Source of the DNA: Anaerolineales bacterium
GTDB taxonomy: Bacteria > Chloroflexota > Anaerolineae > Anaerolineales > DRMV01
Length of the DNA stretch: 22,108 nt
Assembly: GCA_015494815.1 (NCBI GenBank)
Contig: WGAK01000007.1
Coordinates: 1-22,108 of the forward strand
Direction: 5' to 3'
Shown in pieces: positions 14,015 through 20,579 of the stretch. The position numbers and the translations under genes are program-made. Each line of letters opens with the position of its first letter. Within the stretch, counting starts at the first letter, position 1. Under the pieces are notes generated by a model that saw only the letters and a program-made list of their open reading frames with translations, had not been told where the DNA came from and did no database searches.

Positions 14015-14712
14015 GGCATCCCTCCCTGCGGGCCGCGGGCGACCTGTGGGGCGCGCCCCCGCGGCTGGGTCTGCAGAAACGCTACGATGTGCGGCGGCAA
14101 GGGGCCGGCCGCCGCGGACGCGGGCTGCGGCTCGCCAAAGGCCAGGGTCCCAGGCAACACGCCGGACCACAAAGGCGCGTCCTGGTCTTGCGGCAACTCC
14201 TTGGGCGGGCCGACGCGCACCTTGGCCGAGGCCAGGTCCATGTGCACGGCCGCCACCGCGGTGGCCGCCAGTTCCCGCTCGGTGGGCTGCCGGGCATACG
14301 CCCAGTGTCCGGGCAAAATCTTCTCGCTCAAAGCGCGCAACGCGGCGCGTTTTTCCGCGGGGTCTTCGAGAGCCCGGCCCGTGCCCAGCACGACCACGGA
14401 GCGGTAGTTGACCGAGGTGGCAAACGCGCTCTTGGTCACCACTAGACCGTCGAGCAAAGCCACCGCAAAGCGCACCACGCCACCCGCGGCCAAATGTTGC
14501 ATGCGCCGACTGCTGCGCGAGCCGTGCACGACCAAATCTTGCCCGACGCGCGCGAAAAGGACGGGCTGCACCTCAGGCCCCGTTGCCGCGACCCAGGCCA
14601 TGAAGCCGAACCGCGCCGCATCCAGGATGGCGTAGATGGTGGCCGCGTCATAGCGGGCGCGCTCCGGGTGCTGCCGAATGCGGTTGCGCTCGGTCACGGG
14701 GAACGAAGTCAT
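14011..14712 (-). CDS. Pyridoxamine 5'-phosphate oxidase-like FMN protein
   Basis: A 233-aa split-barrel flavoprotein. The ATG at 14712 has GGGAGGTTGGC before it. The sequence follows the NimA/COG3467-type family: N-terminal RNRIRQHPERARYDAATIY, then ILDAARFGFMAWV, QPVLFARVGQDLVVHGSRSSRRMQ, VRFAVALLDGLVVTKSAFATSVNYRSVVVLGTG and a late ATAVAAVHMDLASAKVRVGPPK. These proteins bind FMN or heme; most have no proven substrate, and some reduce nitro-compounds. The His in LVVHGS and the NYRSVVVLG segment are typical. It overlaps the SDR gene by four bases, so both are one transcriptional unit. The last 35 residues are Pro/Ala-rich and probably disordered. Confidence 0.85.
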   Translation of the reverse strand: MTSFPVTERNRIRQHPERARYDAATIYAILDAARFGFMAWVAATGPEVQPVLFARVGQDLVVHGSRSSRRMQHLAAGGVVRFAVALLDGLVVTKSAFATSVNYRSVVVLGTGRALEDPAEKRAALRALSEKILPGHWAYARQPTERELAATAVAAVHMDLASAKVRVGPPKELPQDQDAPLWSGVLPGTLAFGEPQPASAAAGPLPPHIVAFLQTQPRGRAPQVARGPQGGMP

Positions 14713-14854
14713 GCCAACCTCCCGCCGGGGATATTACGGCCGTTGCACCGCGACGCGATACACACTATCGCACGCGCCTCCGGCGACCGGGCCCGTTCTC
14801 CGGCCATGGCAAGGGCATGACGGGCGCGGGGCGGGCGCGAGTGTTGCTCCCAAC

Positions 14855-14872
14855 GCGGCACCCAGGTGCCGC
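14855..14872. repeat. Inverted repeat in the rex 3' region
   Basis: GCGGCACC (14855-14862) and GGTGCCGC (14865-14872) with only a 2-base centre. It lies in the 243-base gap 14713-14955, which otherwise holds only the leader of the PNPOx-like gene; I see no gene or T-tailed terminator there. Confidence 0.4.
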
Positions 14873-14955
14873 ACGCCAGAACGGGCCGTTCGCGGATGGC
14901 GGTGCCACGCGTCGCGCAGCGGCGCGGGCCCCGCGTCCAAAATCGCGAAACGCGC

Positions 14956-15636
14956 TCAATCCTGGCCGCAAGGCGTGGCCTCGGCCAACGCTTCGGCCGC
15001 CGCCCCCTGGTCCACCGCGCCCAGGTAGAAGGTCATGCGCTGCAGATAAATCACCGGGTCAATGTATTCCACCTGGATGTGCTCGGGCAATTGCAAATGG
15101 ATGGGGGCATAGGACAACAGCCCCTGCACCCCGGCCTGCACCATGCGCTCGGCAATGGCCTGGGCCGCGCTGGCCGGTGTGGCAATCACCCCCAGGCGGA
15201 TGTCCGCCTCTTGCAGCGCGCGCTCAAGCCGGGCCACATCTTGCACGACGAAGGGGCCCACCCGCTGGCCAATCTTGTGCGGGTCGTTGTCAAAAGCCAG
15301 GGCAATGCGAAACCCCCGCTTGGCAAAGCCCTGATACGCCAACAACGCCCGCCCCAGCGCGCCCACGCCCACCAGGGCCATGTCCCACACCCGGTCCACA
15401 TGCAAAATGCGGCGCAACTGGCGAATGAGCGCCGCGACCGGATACCCCGTGCCCTGCTTGCCGAATTCGCCGAACATCGAGAGGTCTTTGCGAATCTGCG
15501 CCGCGCTGATGCTCAACCGGCGGCCCAATTCATGGGACGAGATGGTCGTCAGGCCCTCCTGCTGCGCGTAACACAAAGTGCGCAAATACAACGGCAGCCG
15601 TCCAACCACCACCGGCGGGATGTCACGCATGGTCAT
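14956..15636 (-). CDS. rex: Redox-sensing transcriptional repressor Rex
   Basis: A 226-aa NADH/NAD-responsive repressor that typically controls fermentation and respiration genes. The start is set at ATG 15636 (GGGAG eight bases upstream); GTG 15645 and ATG 15630 in the same frame are possible. Residues 5-65 are the winged helix, with the diagnostic AAQIRKDLSMFGEFGKQGTGY at 45-65. The Rossmann domain starts ALVGVGALGRALLAY (87-101), with AFDNDPHKIG at 114-123 and VIATPASAAQ later. SYAPIHLQLPEHIQVEYIDP near the C-terminus is also typical. It follows parB by 18 bases on the same strand, an unusual but clear operon-like position. No obvious Rex operator (TTGTGnnnnnnCACAA) was found upstream of the oxidase operon by eye. 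Confidence 0.94.
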   Translation of the reverse strand: MTMRDIPPVVVGRLPLYLRTLCYAQQEGLTTISSHELGRRLSISAAQIRKDLSMFGEFGKQGTGYPVAALIRQLRRILHVDRVWDMALVGVGALGRALLAYQGFAKRGFRIALAFDNDPHKIGQRVGPFVVQDVARLERALQEADIRLGVIATPASAAQAIAERMVQAGVQGLLSYAPIHLQLPEHIQVEYIDPVIYLQRMTFYLGAVDQGAAAEALAEATPCGQD

Positions 15637-15654
15637 GAGCACCACTCCCAGGGG

Positions 15655-16518
15655 TCAGGCCCGCAACAAGCGTTGCAGCAAAGCCTCCAGTTCTTCGTCC
15701 GAATAGTAGTACAGGGTAATGCGCCCGCCTTGGGGCCCGGCGTGCACTTTCACCCGCGTGCCCAAATGCGCCTGCAGGCGTTCTTCCAGACGGCGTGCGG
15801 CGGGGTCGGTCTGGCCGCGGGGTTTGGGGGAAGGGGCTTTGCGGCCCTGGAGTTTGCGCACCAGGGCCTCGGTCTGCCGCACCGAAAGCCCCTGAGCCAG
15901 CACCGTGTGCAGCGCGGCCTCTTGCGCGGCGGGGCTGGGCAGGCCCAACAGCGCCCGCGCGTGCCCTTCGCGGATGCGTCCTTCCAGCAACGCCTGCTGC
16001 ACCGCGGGCGCGGCCCGCAACAGACGCAGCGCGTTGGTCACGGCCACGCGGCTCTTGCCCACCCGGCGGGCAATCTCTTCGTGGGTCAGGCCAAAGGTTT
16101 CGTGCAAGTGCCGATAGGCCTCGGCCTCCTCCAGAGGGTTCAGGTCCGCGCGCTGAATGTTCTCGATGAGGGCCAGTTCCAACTGCTCTTGGGCCGAGAC
16201 CTCACGCACCAGCACGGGCACGCGCGCCAACCCGGCCCGCTGCGCCGCGCGCCAGCGCCGTTCGCCGGCGATGAGCACGAATTGGTCGGCTTCGGGCGCG
16301 CGGGTCACGATGAGCGGCTGCAGGATGCCGTGCTCACGAATGGACGCCGCCAGGGCCTCCAGTTCCTCCGGGTCCATGCGCGACCGGGGCTGGTGCGGAT
16401 TGGGGCGAATGGCCGCGACGGGCACATAACGCACACCGCGCGCCTCGTCGTCCGCGCTGCTTCCGGGGATGAGGGCGTCCAGGCCGCGGCCCAAGCCGTA
16501 GCGTTTCTTGCGGCTCAT
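15655..16518 (-). CDS. parB: Chromosome-partitioning protein ParB
   Basis: This 287-aa ParB/Spo0J CTPase clamps DNA at parS and works with ParA in chromosome segregation. The start RKKRYGLGRGLDALIPG is the ParA-stimulating N-terminal peptide. The CTP-binding domain shows IRPNPHQPR (37-45), QPLIV and GERRWRAAQRAG (85-96), then ENIQRADLNPLEEA (119-132). The helix-turn-helix is at about 144-167 (LTHEEIARRVGKSRVAVTNALRLL). The C-terminal dimerisation domain ends ITLYYYSDEELEALLQRLL. Length is normal for chromosomal ParB. Its ATG overlaps the parA stop by four bases. No intact parS was seen in the window. Confidence 0.96.
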   Translation of the reverse strand: MSRKKRYGLGRGLDALIPGSSADDEARGVRYVPVAAIRPNPHQPRSRMDPEELEALAASIREHGILQPLIVTRAPEADQFVLIAGERRWRAAQRAGLARVPVLVREVSAQEQLELALIENIQRADLNPLEEAEAYRHLHETFGLTHEEIARRVGKSRVAVTNALRLLRAAPAVQQALLEGRIREGHARALLGLPSPAAQEAALHTVLAQGLSVRQTEALVRKLQGRKAPSPKPRGQTDPAARRLEERLQAHLGTRVKVHAGPQGGRITLYYYSDEELEALLQRLLRA

Positions 16519-17372
16519 AAGTCCAACCTCGGCGTGGAAGGATGCGCGGCCTCGCGGCCGGGGTTGCGCCTGGAGGCCCGGCCGCGGTCTGGGGGCGGCT
16601 CACGGCCATCACCGGCCAGCAGTTCTCGCGCCAGGGCCGCGTAGGCCCGGGCCCCCACCGACGAAGGCGCGTACACGGCAATGGGCAACCCGTGCGACGG
16701 GGCTTCGGCCAGCCGCACGCTGCGCGGGATGAGGGCCTGGAACACCCGGCCGCCGAAGTACGAACGCACTTCCTCCACCACTTCCCGGCTCAGGCGGGTG
16801 CGGCCGTCGTACATGGTCACGACCACACCGCGCACGGCCAGCCCGGGGTTCAGGGCCTCGCGCACTTTGCGAATGGTTTGCATCAGCATGCCCAGCCCCT
16901 CCAGGGCCAGATATTCGGCCTGCACGGGAATGATGACCCCGTGCTGCGCGGCCACCAGGCCGTTGAGCGTGAGCAGGCCCAACGAGGGCGGGCAGTCCAG
17001 AAAGATATAATCGTACCTCTCCAGCAACGGCTCCAGCGCCTTGCGCAGTCTGGCCTCGCGGGCCAGTTCGTTGACCAGTTCCACCTCCGCGCCGGCCAGC
17101 GCGGGGGTGGCCGGTAGCAGCGAGATGTGCAAGCGGGGGTTGTAAAGGATGAAGGAGCCCGCGGGGGCCACGCCCAACAGGGCTTCGTAAGTGCCGCCGC
17201 GCACTTTGTATTTGTCCACGCCCAGCGAAGAAGTGGCGTTGGCCTGCGGGTCCAGGTCCACCAACAGGGTGCGCAGCCCCCATTTGCCCAGATAGGCGCT
17301 CAGATTGACCGCGGTGGTGGTTTTGCCCACCCCGCCCTTTTGGTTCACCAACGCGTAAATGCGAGCCGCCAT
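16515..17372 (-). CDS. parA: Chromosome-partitioning ATPase ParA/Soj
   Basis: A 285-aa deviant Walker ATPase. Motifs: KGGVGKTTT at 12-20 (the signature Lys12 of the deviant Walker A), VDLDPQANATSSLG (38-51), and the Walker B region YDYIFLDCPPSLG (120-132). VVVTMYDGRTRLSREVVEEVRSYFGGRVF is typical of Soj. GAGGG lies upstream of the ATG. The last 35 residues (GDGREPPPDRGRASRR...) form a basic, Pro-rich tail that is longer than in most Soj proteins and may add DNA binding or be unstructured. The gene overlaps parB and begins 24 bases after the PfkB-family gene ends. Confidence 0.96.
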   Translation of the reverse strand: MAARIYALVNQKGGVGKTTTAVNLSAYLGKWGLRTLLVDLDPQANATSSLGVDKYKVRGGTYEALLGVAPAGSFILYNPRLHISLLPATPALAGAEVELVNELAREARLRKALEPLLERYDYIFLDCPPSLGLLTLNGLVAAQHGVIIPVQAEYLALEGLGMLMQTIRKVREALNPGLAVRGVVVTMYDGRTRLSREVVEEVRSYFGGRVFQALIPRSVRLAEAPSHGLPIAVYAPSSVGARAYAALARELLAGDGREPPPDRGRASRRNPGREAAHPSTPRLDL

Positions 17373-17396
17373 ACCTTTGCCCTCGCGTGCGTAGCC

Positions 17397-18260
17397 TCAG
17401 GCGCGCCGCGGCACGGCCAGCACAGCCGCGACCTCCTCCTCGGTGGGCACGCCGGCCAGGCCGGGCCGGGTGACCGAACGCGCGGCCAACCCGGTGGCCC
17501 GGGCCAGCGCGTCCAGGGGGTCGCGGGTCCAGTACAGGCGCACGAAGAACACCGCCGCGAAGATGTCGCCCGCGCCGGTGGGGTCCACCACCTCCACCTG
17601 GGGCGCGTCGTGGTGATAGACCCGGCCCTGCCAATACAGGTCGGCCCCGGCCGCGCCACGGGTCACCACCAACACGGGCGTCTGGCGGGCCAGGCGGGCC
17701 ACTTGCGCCTCGTCATGGCCCAGGTCTTCTTCGCTGAGCACCACGGCCCCGGCGCGGGGCAACAGGTATTCGGCTTCGGGCCAGGGCCCGGGCCGCACCA
17801 CACCGTGCTCATCCCACTCCCGCAGCCAGCCTTGCGGGGTGAGGCCGATGAGCCCCCGCGGGAAGGCCTGCACCACCGTGGGCTCGACCTCCTGCGCGAT
17901 GGGCGCCAGATGCGCGATGGCCGCGGTACGCCACGGCTGCGGCACATGGTGCAGGTGTAAGCGCGGGCCCACCTGCTCGACGCGCAGGGTGCGCCCCGCG
18001 GGCGTTTCGTCCAACACGAAGGTGGTCAGGGTGGGGCTTTCGACGCCGGTGACGAACACCCCGTCCACATCCAAAGGCGCCCAGTCGTGGGCATGGCGAT
18101 AGGCCGTGACCACGCCCACCCGCAGGCCCAAACGCCGGGCCGTGAGTGCGGCGTAGGCCGCGGTGCCGCCCAGGCGCGCAACGCCGTGGGGATGCTTGTC
18201 CCACGACAGGTGCCCGACCACCACATAGTCCACCGGAGGGACGGCATGAGGTTCCATCAT
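17397..18260 (-). CDS. PfkB-family carbohydrate/nucleoside kinase
   Basis: A 287-aa ribokinase-like enzyme. The start is placed at ATG 18260; a second ATG directly follows, and the TTG at 18278 overlaps the promoter. Signature 2 is at 226-238 (DPTGAGDIFAAVF) with the catalytic base Asp232. The N-terminal GG motif is at 31-32 (RLGGTAAYAA); VLSEEDL and VVTRGAAGADLYW are the expected segments near 174-180 and 198-210. The substrate loop VVVGHLSWDKHPHG is not typical of ribokinase or fructokinase, so the substrate is open. No Shine-Dalgarno is visible and the -10 lies only 6 bases upstream of the ATG, indicating a leaderless mRNA. It heads a pfkB-parA-parB-rex run. Confidence 0.88.
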   Translation of the reverse strand: MMEPHAVPPVDYVVVGHLSWDKHPHGVARLGGTAAYAALTARRLGLRVGVVTAYRHAHDWAPLDVDGVFVTGVESPTLTTFVLDETPAGRTLRVEQVGPRLHLHHVPQPWRTAAIAHLAPIAQEVEPTVVQAFPRGLIGLTPQGWLREWDEHGVVRPGPWPEAEYLLPRAGAVVLSEEDLGHDEAQVARLARQTPVLVVTRGAAGADLYWQGRVYHHDAPQVEVVDPTGAGDIFAAVFFVRLYWTRDPLDALARATGLAARSVTRPGLAGVPTEEEVAAVLAVPRRA

Positions 18261-18580
18261 GGATGTATTGTACCGCAAACTGCGCCATCTGCCGAGCCGA
18301 GATTGCGCATCTTTTCACGAAAGGGGGGCGCGTGCAAAAGTCGCCGAAATCGGCATTAGAGCACGGGCCAAAGGCAGATTTGGGAAAATGGACGCTCTGG
18401 GGCCTGGAGTCAGGACAAAACGCCCTTCTTAGCGTGCCATACCAAAGCGCCGGTTCGTCGTACTAGGGAGCGCCTATCCACCCTGCAGAGCCCGGAGCCA
18501 GAGCGGCAAGCGTCCATCTTCCGCGATCTATCTCCAGAAAAGGCCATTTTTACGGGCTTTGAGGCTTGTTAATCAGTGGG
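18261..18580. other. Intergenic region without a recognisable gene
   Basis: 320 bases between the surface-protein gene and the PfkB gene. Apart from the PfkB promoter at its left end and a half-match to a parS core at 18312-18323, I see no gene, repeat or T-tailed terminator. Composition shifts here from GC-rich to the AT-richer patch to the right. Confidence 0.5.
18267..18272 (-). promoter_or_regulatory. -10 element for leaderless transcription of the PfkB gene
   Basis: TACAAT on the minus strand ends 6 bases before ATG 18260, so transcription should begin at or within a base or two of the start codon. A weak TCGGCA (18295-18290) stands 17 bp upstream as -35. Confidence 0.55.
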
Positions 18581-19483
18581 CTAAGGACGAACAAGAGCAT
18601 TTATTACAATATCATCTACATCTAATACCGTTTCGCTACCTGCGGGCATATACAATCCTATAGCCAAGCTTCCCGGGCCTATCACATTCCCATCCTCTAT
18701 CTCATCAATTTGATATTCATTTGCATAGACCCATATCTTTGATTGATAAGCACATATTTTAATCTCATTTCTCCCCCTTCCTTGGTTAATATACTGACTA
18801 AACACCGAGGAGCGTAAATAGTCAAGCATACCATTATGTACTACAAACACACTATAGGTACCATCCACGTAAAAACGCATGAAGTAATACCCATATGGTG
18901 TAACCCGCCACTTAACACTCACTCCTGTCGCATTCAAATCTGTAAGCGTATCAAAGTCTGTTTTCGCGGTCAAACAGAAATCCTCAACTTTTACCCTAGG
19001 GATAGAGAGCCAATACTCATAACGCCGCGAGCCCCCAATTCCTCGTATTTGAAGCCTTCCTCCAAATATTCTCGCAATCACTTCGCTACCGCTGACATCA
19101 TCGCGTAGCGAGCCCACCTTCCATCCATTTTTATTATTTTCGAAAGATTCCATCAATATCATTTCACCTTCAAAAAATGCAGACGGCGATGGCGTCAAAG
19201 ACACTATATCGTTTGTAGCAGTACAAGTAGGCGCGGGGGTGTAAGTCGGACGAGGGGTATAAGTAGGCCAAGGTGTATAAGACGGTAAAGCAGCTACCGT
19301 CATCCGTACTTGGGCTTCCAGCATTGGGTTGCGCGGATGTAAAAATCCCATATAAGATATAATTCCGCCCAGAACAGCACCCACAAGCAACAAAAGTGCC
19401 GCGATGAGTGGGACTTTCACCCTCATCACCTCAATACTGGGCCCCCAACAATTCGCTTTCGCTTGAGTTTGCCTATTGACCAT
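18581..19483 (-). CDS. Membrane-anchored surface protein with Thr/Pro linker, unknown function
   Basis: A 300-aa protein that starts at ATG 19483 with AGGAG upstream. Residues 22-46 form a hydrophobic signal anchor (VKVPLIAALLLLVGAVLGGI). Residues 68-90 are a YTPWPTYTPRPTYTPAPT-type linker, frequent in Chloroflexota extracellular proteins. Residues 105-300 form a beta-rich domain: EMILMESFENNKNGWKVG opens it, with SVKWRVTPYGYYFMRFYVDG and GPGSLAIGLYMPAG ... VLDVDDIVIN later. This resembles a concanavalin-like/DUF1080-type jelly-roll, i.e. a probable carbohydrate- or ligand-binding domain; catalytic residues cannot be assigned. Codon use is clearly AT-richer than all neighbours, suggesting acquisition. 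It is transcribed alone from a strong promoter at 19675-19703. Confidence 0.72.
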   Translation of the reverse strand: MVNRQTQAKANCWGPSIEVMRVKVPLIAALLLLVGAVLGGIISYMGFLHPRNPMLEAQVRMTVAALPSYTPWPTYTPRPTYTPAPTCTATNDIVSLTPSPSAFFEGEMILMESFENNKNGWKVGSLRDDVSGSEVIARIFGGRLQIRGIGGSRRYEYWLSIPRVKVEDFCLTAKTDFDTLTDLNATGVSVKWRVTPYGYYFMRFYVDGTYSVFVVHNGMLDYLRSSVFSQYINQGRGRNEIKICAYQSKIWVYANEYQIDEIEDGNVIGPGSLAIGLYMPAGSETVLDVDDIVINALVRP

Positions 19484-19674
19484 GAAATAACTCCTGATAC
19501 CCCAACACCAGAGTCAGCGGCTCGGCTGGCTCACTCCACCCCGAAGAGTTTGGGTCGACGCGATAAATGCCCTATAGACCGAATAAAAACAGGTTTTCTG
19601 AGCACGAAAAACTGAACCTACACCATAGAAATCCGACGCCGCCCCTGGATGCACAATCCCACCCGTTTATGACA

Positions 19675-19703
19675 AGTATACTGCGTCCCTTGTTGCGGGT
19701 CAA
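19675..19703 (-). promoter_or_regulatory. Strong sigma70-type promoter for the surface-protein gene
   Basis: On the minus strand TTGACC (19703-19698), an exact 17-bp spacer and TATACT (19680-19675). Start of transcription would be near 19668, giving an untranslated leader of about 185 bases before ATG 19483. Confidence 0.75.
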
Positions 19704-19719
19704 TCTAACAAATCTAACA
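19702..19719. repeat. Tandem 9-bp direct repeat AATCTAACA x2
   Basis: Two exact adjacent copies (19702-19710 and 19711-19719) touching the -35 box of the surface-protein promoter. They could act as an UP-like element or regulator half-sites. Confidence 0.6.
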
Positions 19720-20058
19720 AAATAGGGGCTTCTTAATCTATAAGTGCACAAATCAAAACATCTAGCGCGTATGCATCAGCATTAGGTAGGAGGCCACCAT
19801 CCCCGCAGCGCGTCGTGTATCTTCGCGCACTTTGATAGCCGCGCCCCCTCGTCCAGGCCCTATTATTACCCCGGCTTGTCGCGTTCGCCGGGCACAAAGG
19901 CACGCCGACCCTGAGGGTCGGATAGAAACGTTTATCTTGCTGAAAAGCGACCAAAAACAATACTCAAATCCTCACGGGAAATTGGCGTTACCACTCAAAA
20001 TTTCCAGCGCTTTGACAGGCTGTCCAAACTTTTGTCCGAGCTTCATGCGCCGACCGTC
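19720..20058. other. AT-richer intergenic region, no convincing gene
   Basis: Between the surface-protein promoter and the tRNA promoter. A 75-codon minus-strand frame with a TTG start is open over 19733-19960, but it has low-complexity coding character and no recognisable domain. The region may hold decayed coding sequence or a small RNA; I cannot support either. Confidence 0.4.
19890..19930. CRISPR. Solitary CRISPR-repeat-like element
   Basis: The stretch contains CCGACCC-TGA-GGGTCGG (19905-19921), a perfect 7-bp stem with a 3-base loop, followed immediately by ATAGAAAC. This stem-then-(A)xxGAAAC architecture is typical of many CRISPR repeat 3' ends. Only one copy is present and there is no cas gene, so it is an orphan at most; it could also be a plain hairpin. 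Confidence 0.25.
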
Positions 20059-20087
20059 TTGACGCTCCGCGCGGCGGGCAGTATACT
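20059..20087 (+). promoter_or_regulatory. Near-consensus promoter of tRNA-Pro
   Basis: TTGACG (20059-20064), an exact 17-bp GC-rich spacer, and TATACT (20082-20087). Start of transcription would be near 20094, six bases before the tRNA. Confidence 0.85.
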
Positions 20088-20099
20088 TTGAGCAGAGAT

Positions 20100-20172
20100 C
20101 GGGGCGTAGCGCAGGTGGTAGCGCACCGCGTTTGGGGCGCGGGGGTCGGCGGTTCAAGTCCGCCCGCCCCGA
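20100..20172 (+). tRNA. tRNA-Pro (anticodon UGG)
   Basis: A complete 73-base cloverleaf. The acceptor is CGGGGCG (20100-20106) with CGCCCCG (20165-20171). The D arm is GCGC/GCGC, the anticodon stem CCGCG/CGCGG (20126-20130, 20138-20142), the loop TTTGGGG with anticodon TGG at 20133-20135, and G37 follows. The T arm is GGCGG/CCGCC with loop TTCAAGT. The C1-G72 pair and A73 are the bacterial tRNA-Pro identity elements, confirming the assignment. The 3' CCA is not encoded (ACTT follows) and must be added by a nucleotidyltransferase. A T-rich stretch follows but no hairpin, so read-through into the next gene is possible. Confidence 0.97.
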
Positions 20173-20219
20173 CTTTGTTTGTCAGCAGCCTTTGGGGCTC
20201 GCCAACGGAGGGAACAACC

Positions 20220-20543
20220 ATGCGCTTCCGTCGCCGACCGTTCGACATCATCCTCGAAGCCGTGCACTACGGCCCCGACGGCCGCACCATCGCGTGGGCC
20301 CGGGGGTACGAGCGTTTGTTCTCCCACTATACCGACCGTCGCATTTTCACCCGGCAGGACCTGATTCGGGCCCTGCGCCAGGGCAAACGCATTGCCGTGG
20401 GCCAGCGCCGGCCGTTGATGGGCAACCAGTTCGCCATTCAGGGCGAAGTGGTGCTGGCACCGCACAGCAGCGATTTGTGGCTGGTGACCAAGGGCACGCC
20501 CCAAGACGCACCCCGCGAACTGGCCGGTGTGCCGCATTTGTAA
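20220..20543 (+). CDS. Conserved-looking small protein, unknown function
   Basis: A 107-aa soluble, basic protein. The ATG at 20220 has GGAGGG seven bases upstream, so it is very likely translated. It starts MRFRRRPFDIILEAVHYGPDGRTIAWARGYER, has FSHYTDRRIFTRQDLIRALRQGKRIAVGQRRPLMGNQF in the middle, and ends with EVVLAPHSSDLWLVTKGTP. There is no signal peptide, helix or metal motif. Codon use is like the GC-rich neighbours. It lies 47 bases after tRNA-Pro and 36 before metG, and may share their transcript; a translation-related role would be guesswork. I do not recognise the family. Confidence 0.75.
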   Translation: MRFRRRPFDIILEAVHYGPDGRTIAWARGYERLFSHYTDRRIFTRQDLIRALRQGKRIAVGQRRPLMGNQFAIQGEVVLAPHSSDLWLVTKGTPQDAPRELAGVPHL

Positions 20544-20579
20544 CGCCCCGCCCCGCGGTCTCACGCGCAGGAGTCGTCC

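Noticed and set aside
18312..18323. parS-like half site TTTTCACGAAAG near the parAB operon
   Set aside because: Only one half of the TGTTTCACGTGAAACA palindrome is kept; the second half lacks the TG and is off register.
18146..18466. Plus-strand frame across the PfkB start and following intergenic DNA
   Set aside because: Overlaps the 5' end of a well-supported kinase gene, has no ribosome site and no domain.
19733..19960. 75-codon minus-strand frame with TTG start
   Set aside because: No recognisable domain, weak start and a hairpin/repeat-like segment inside; not supportable as a gene.
20089..20172. tRNA as an island attachment site
   Set aside because: The AT-rich patch lies on the 5' side of the tRNA; no direct repeat of the tRNA 3' end and no integrase were found.
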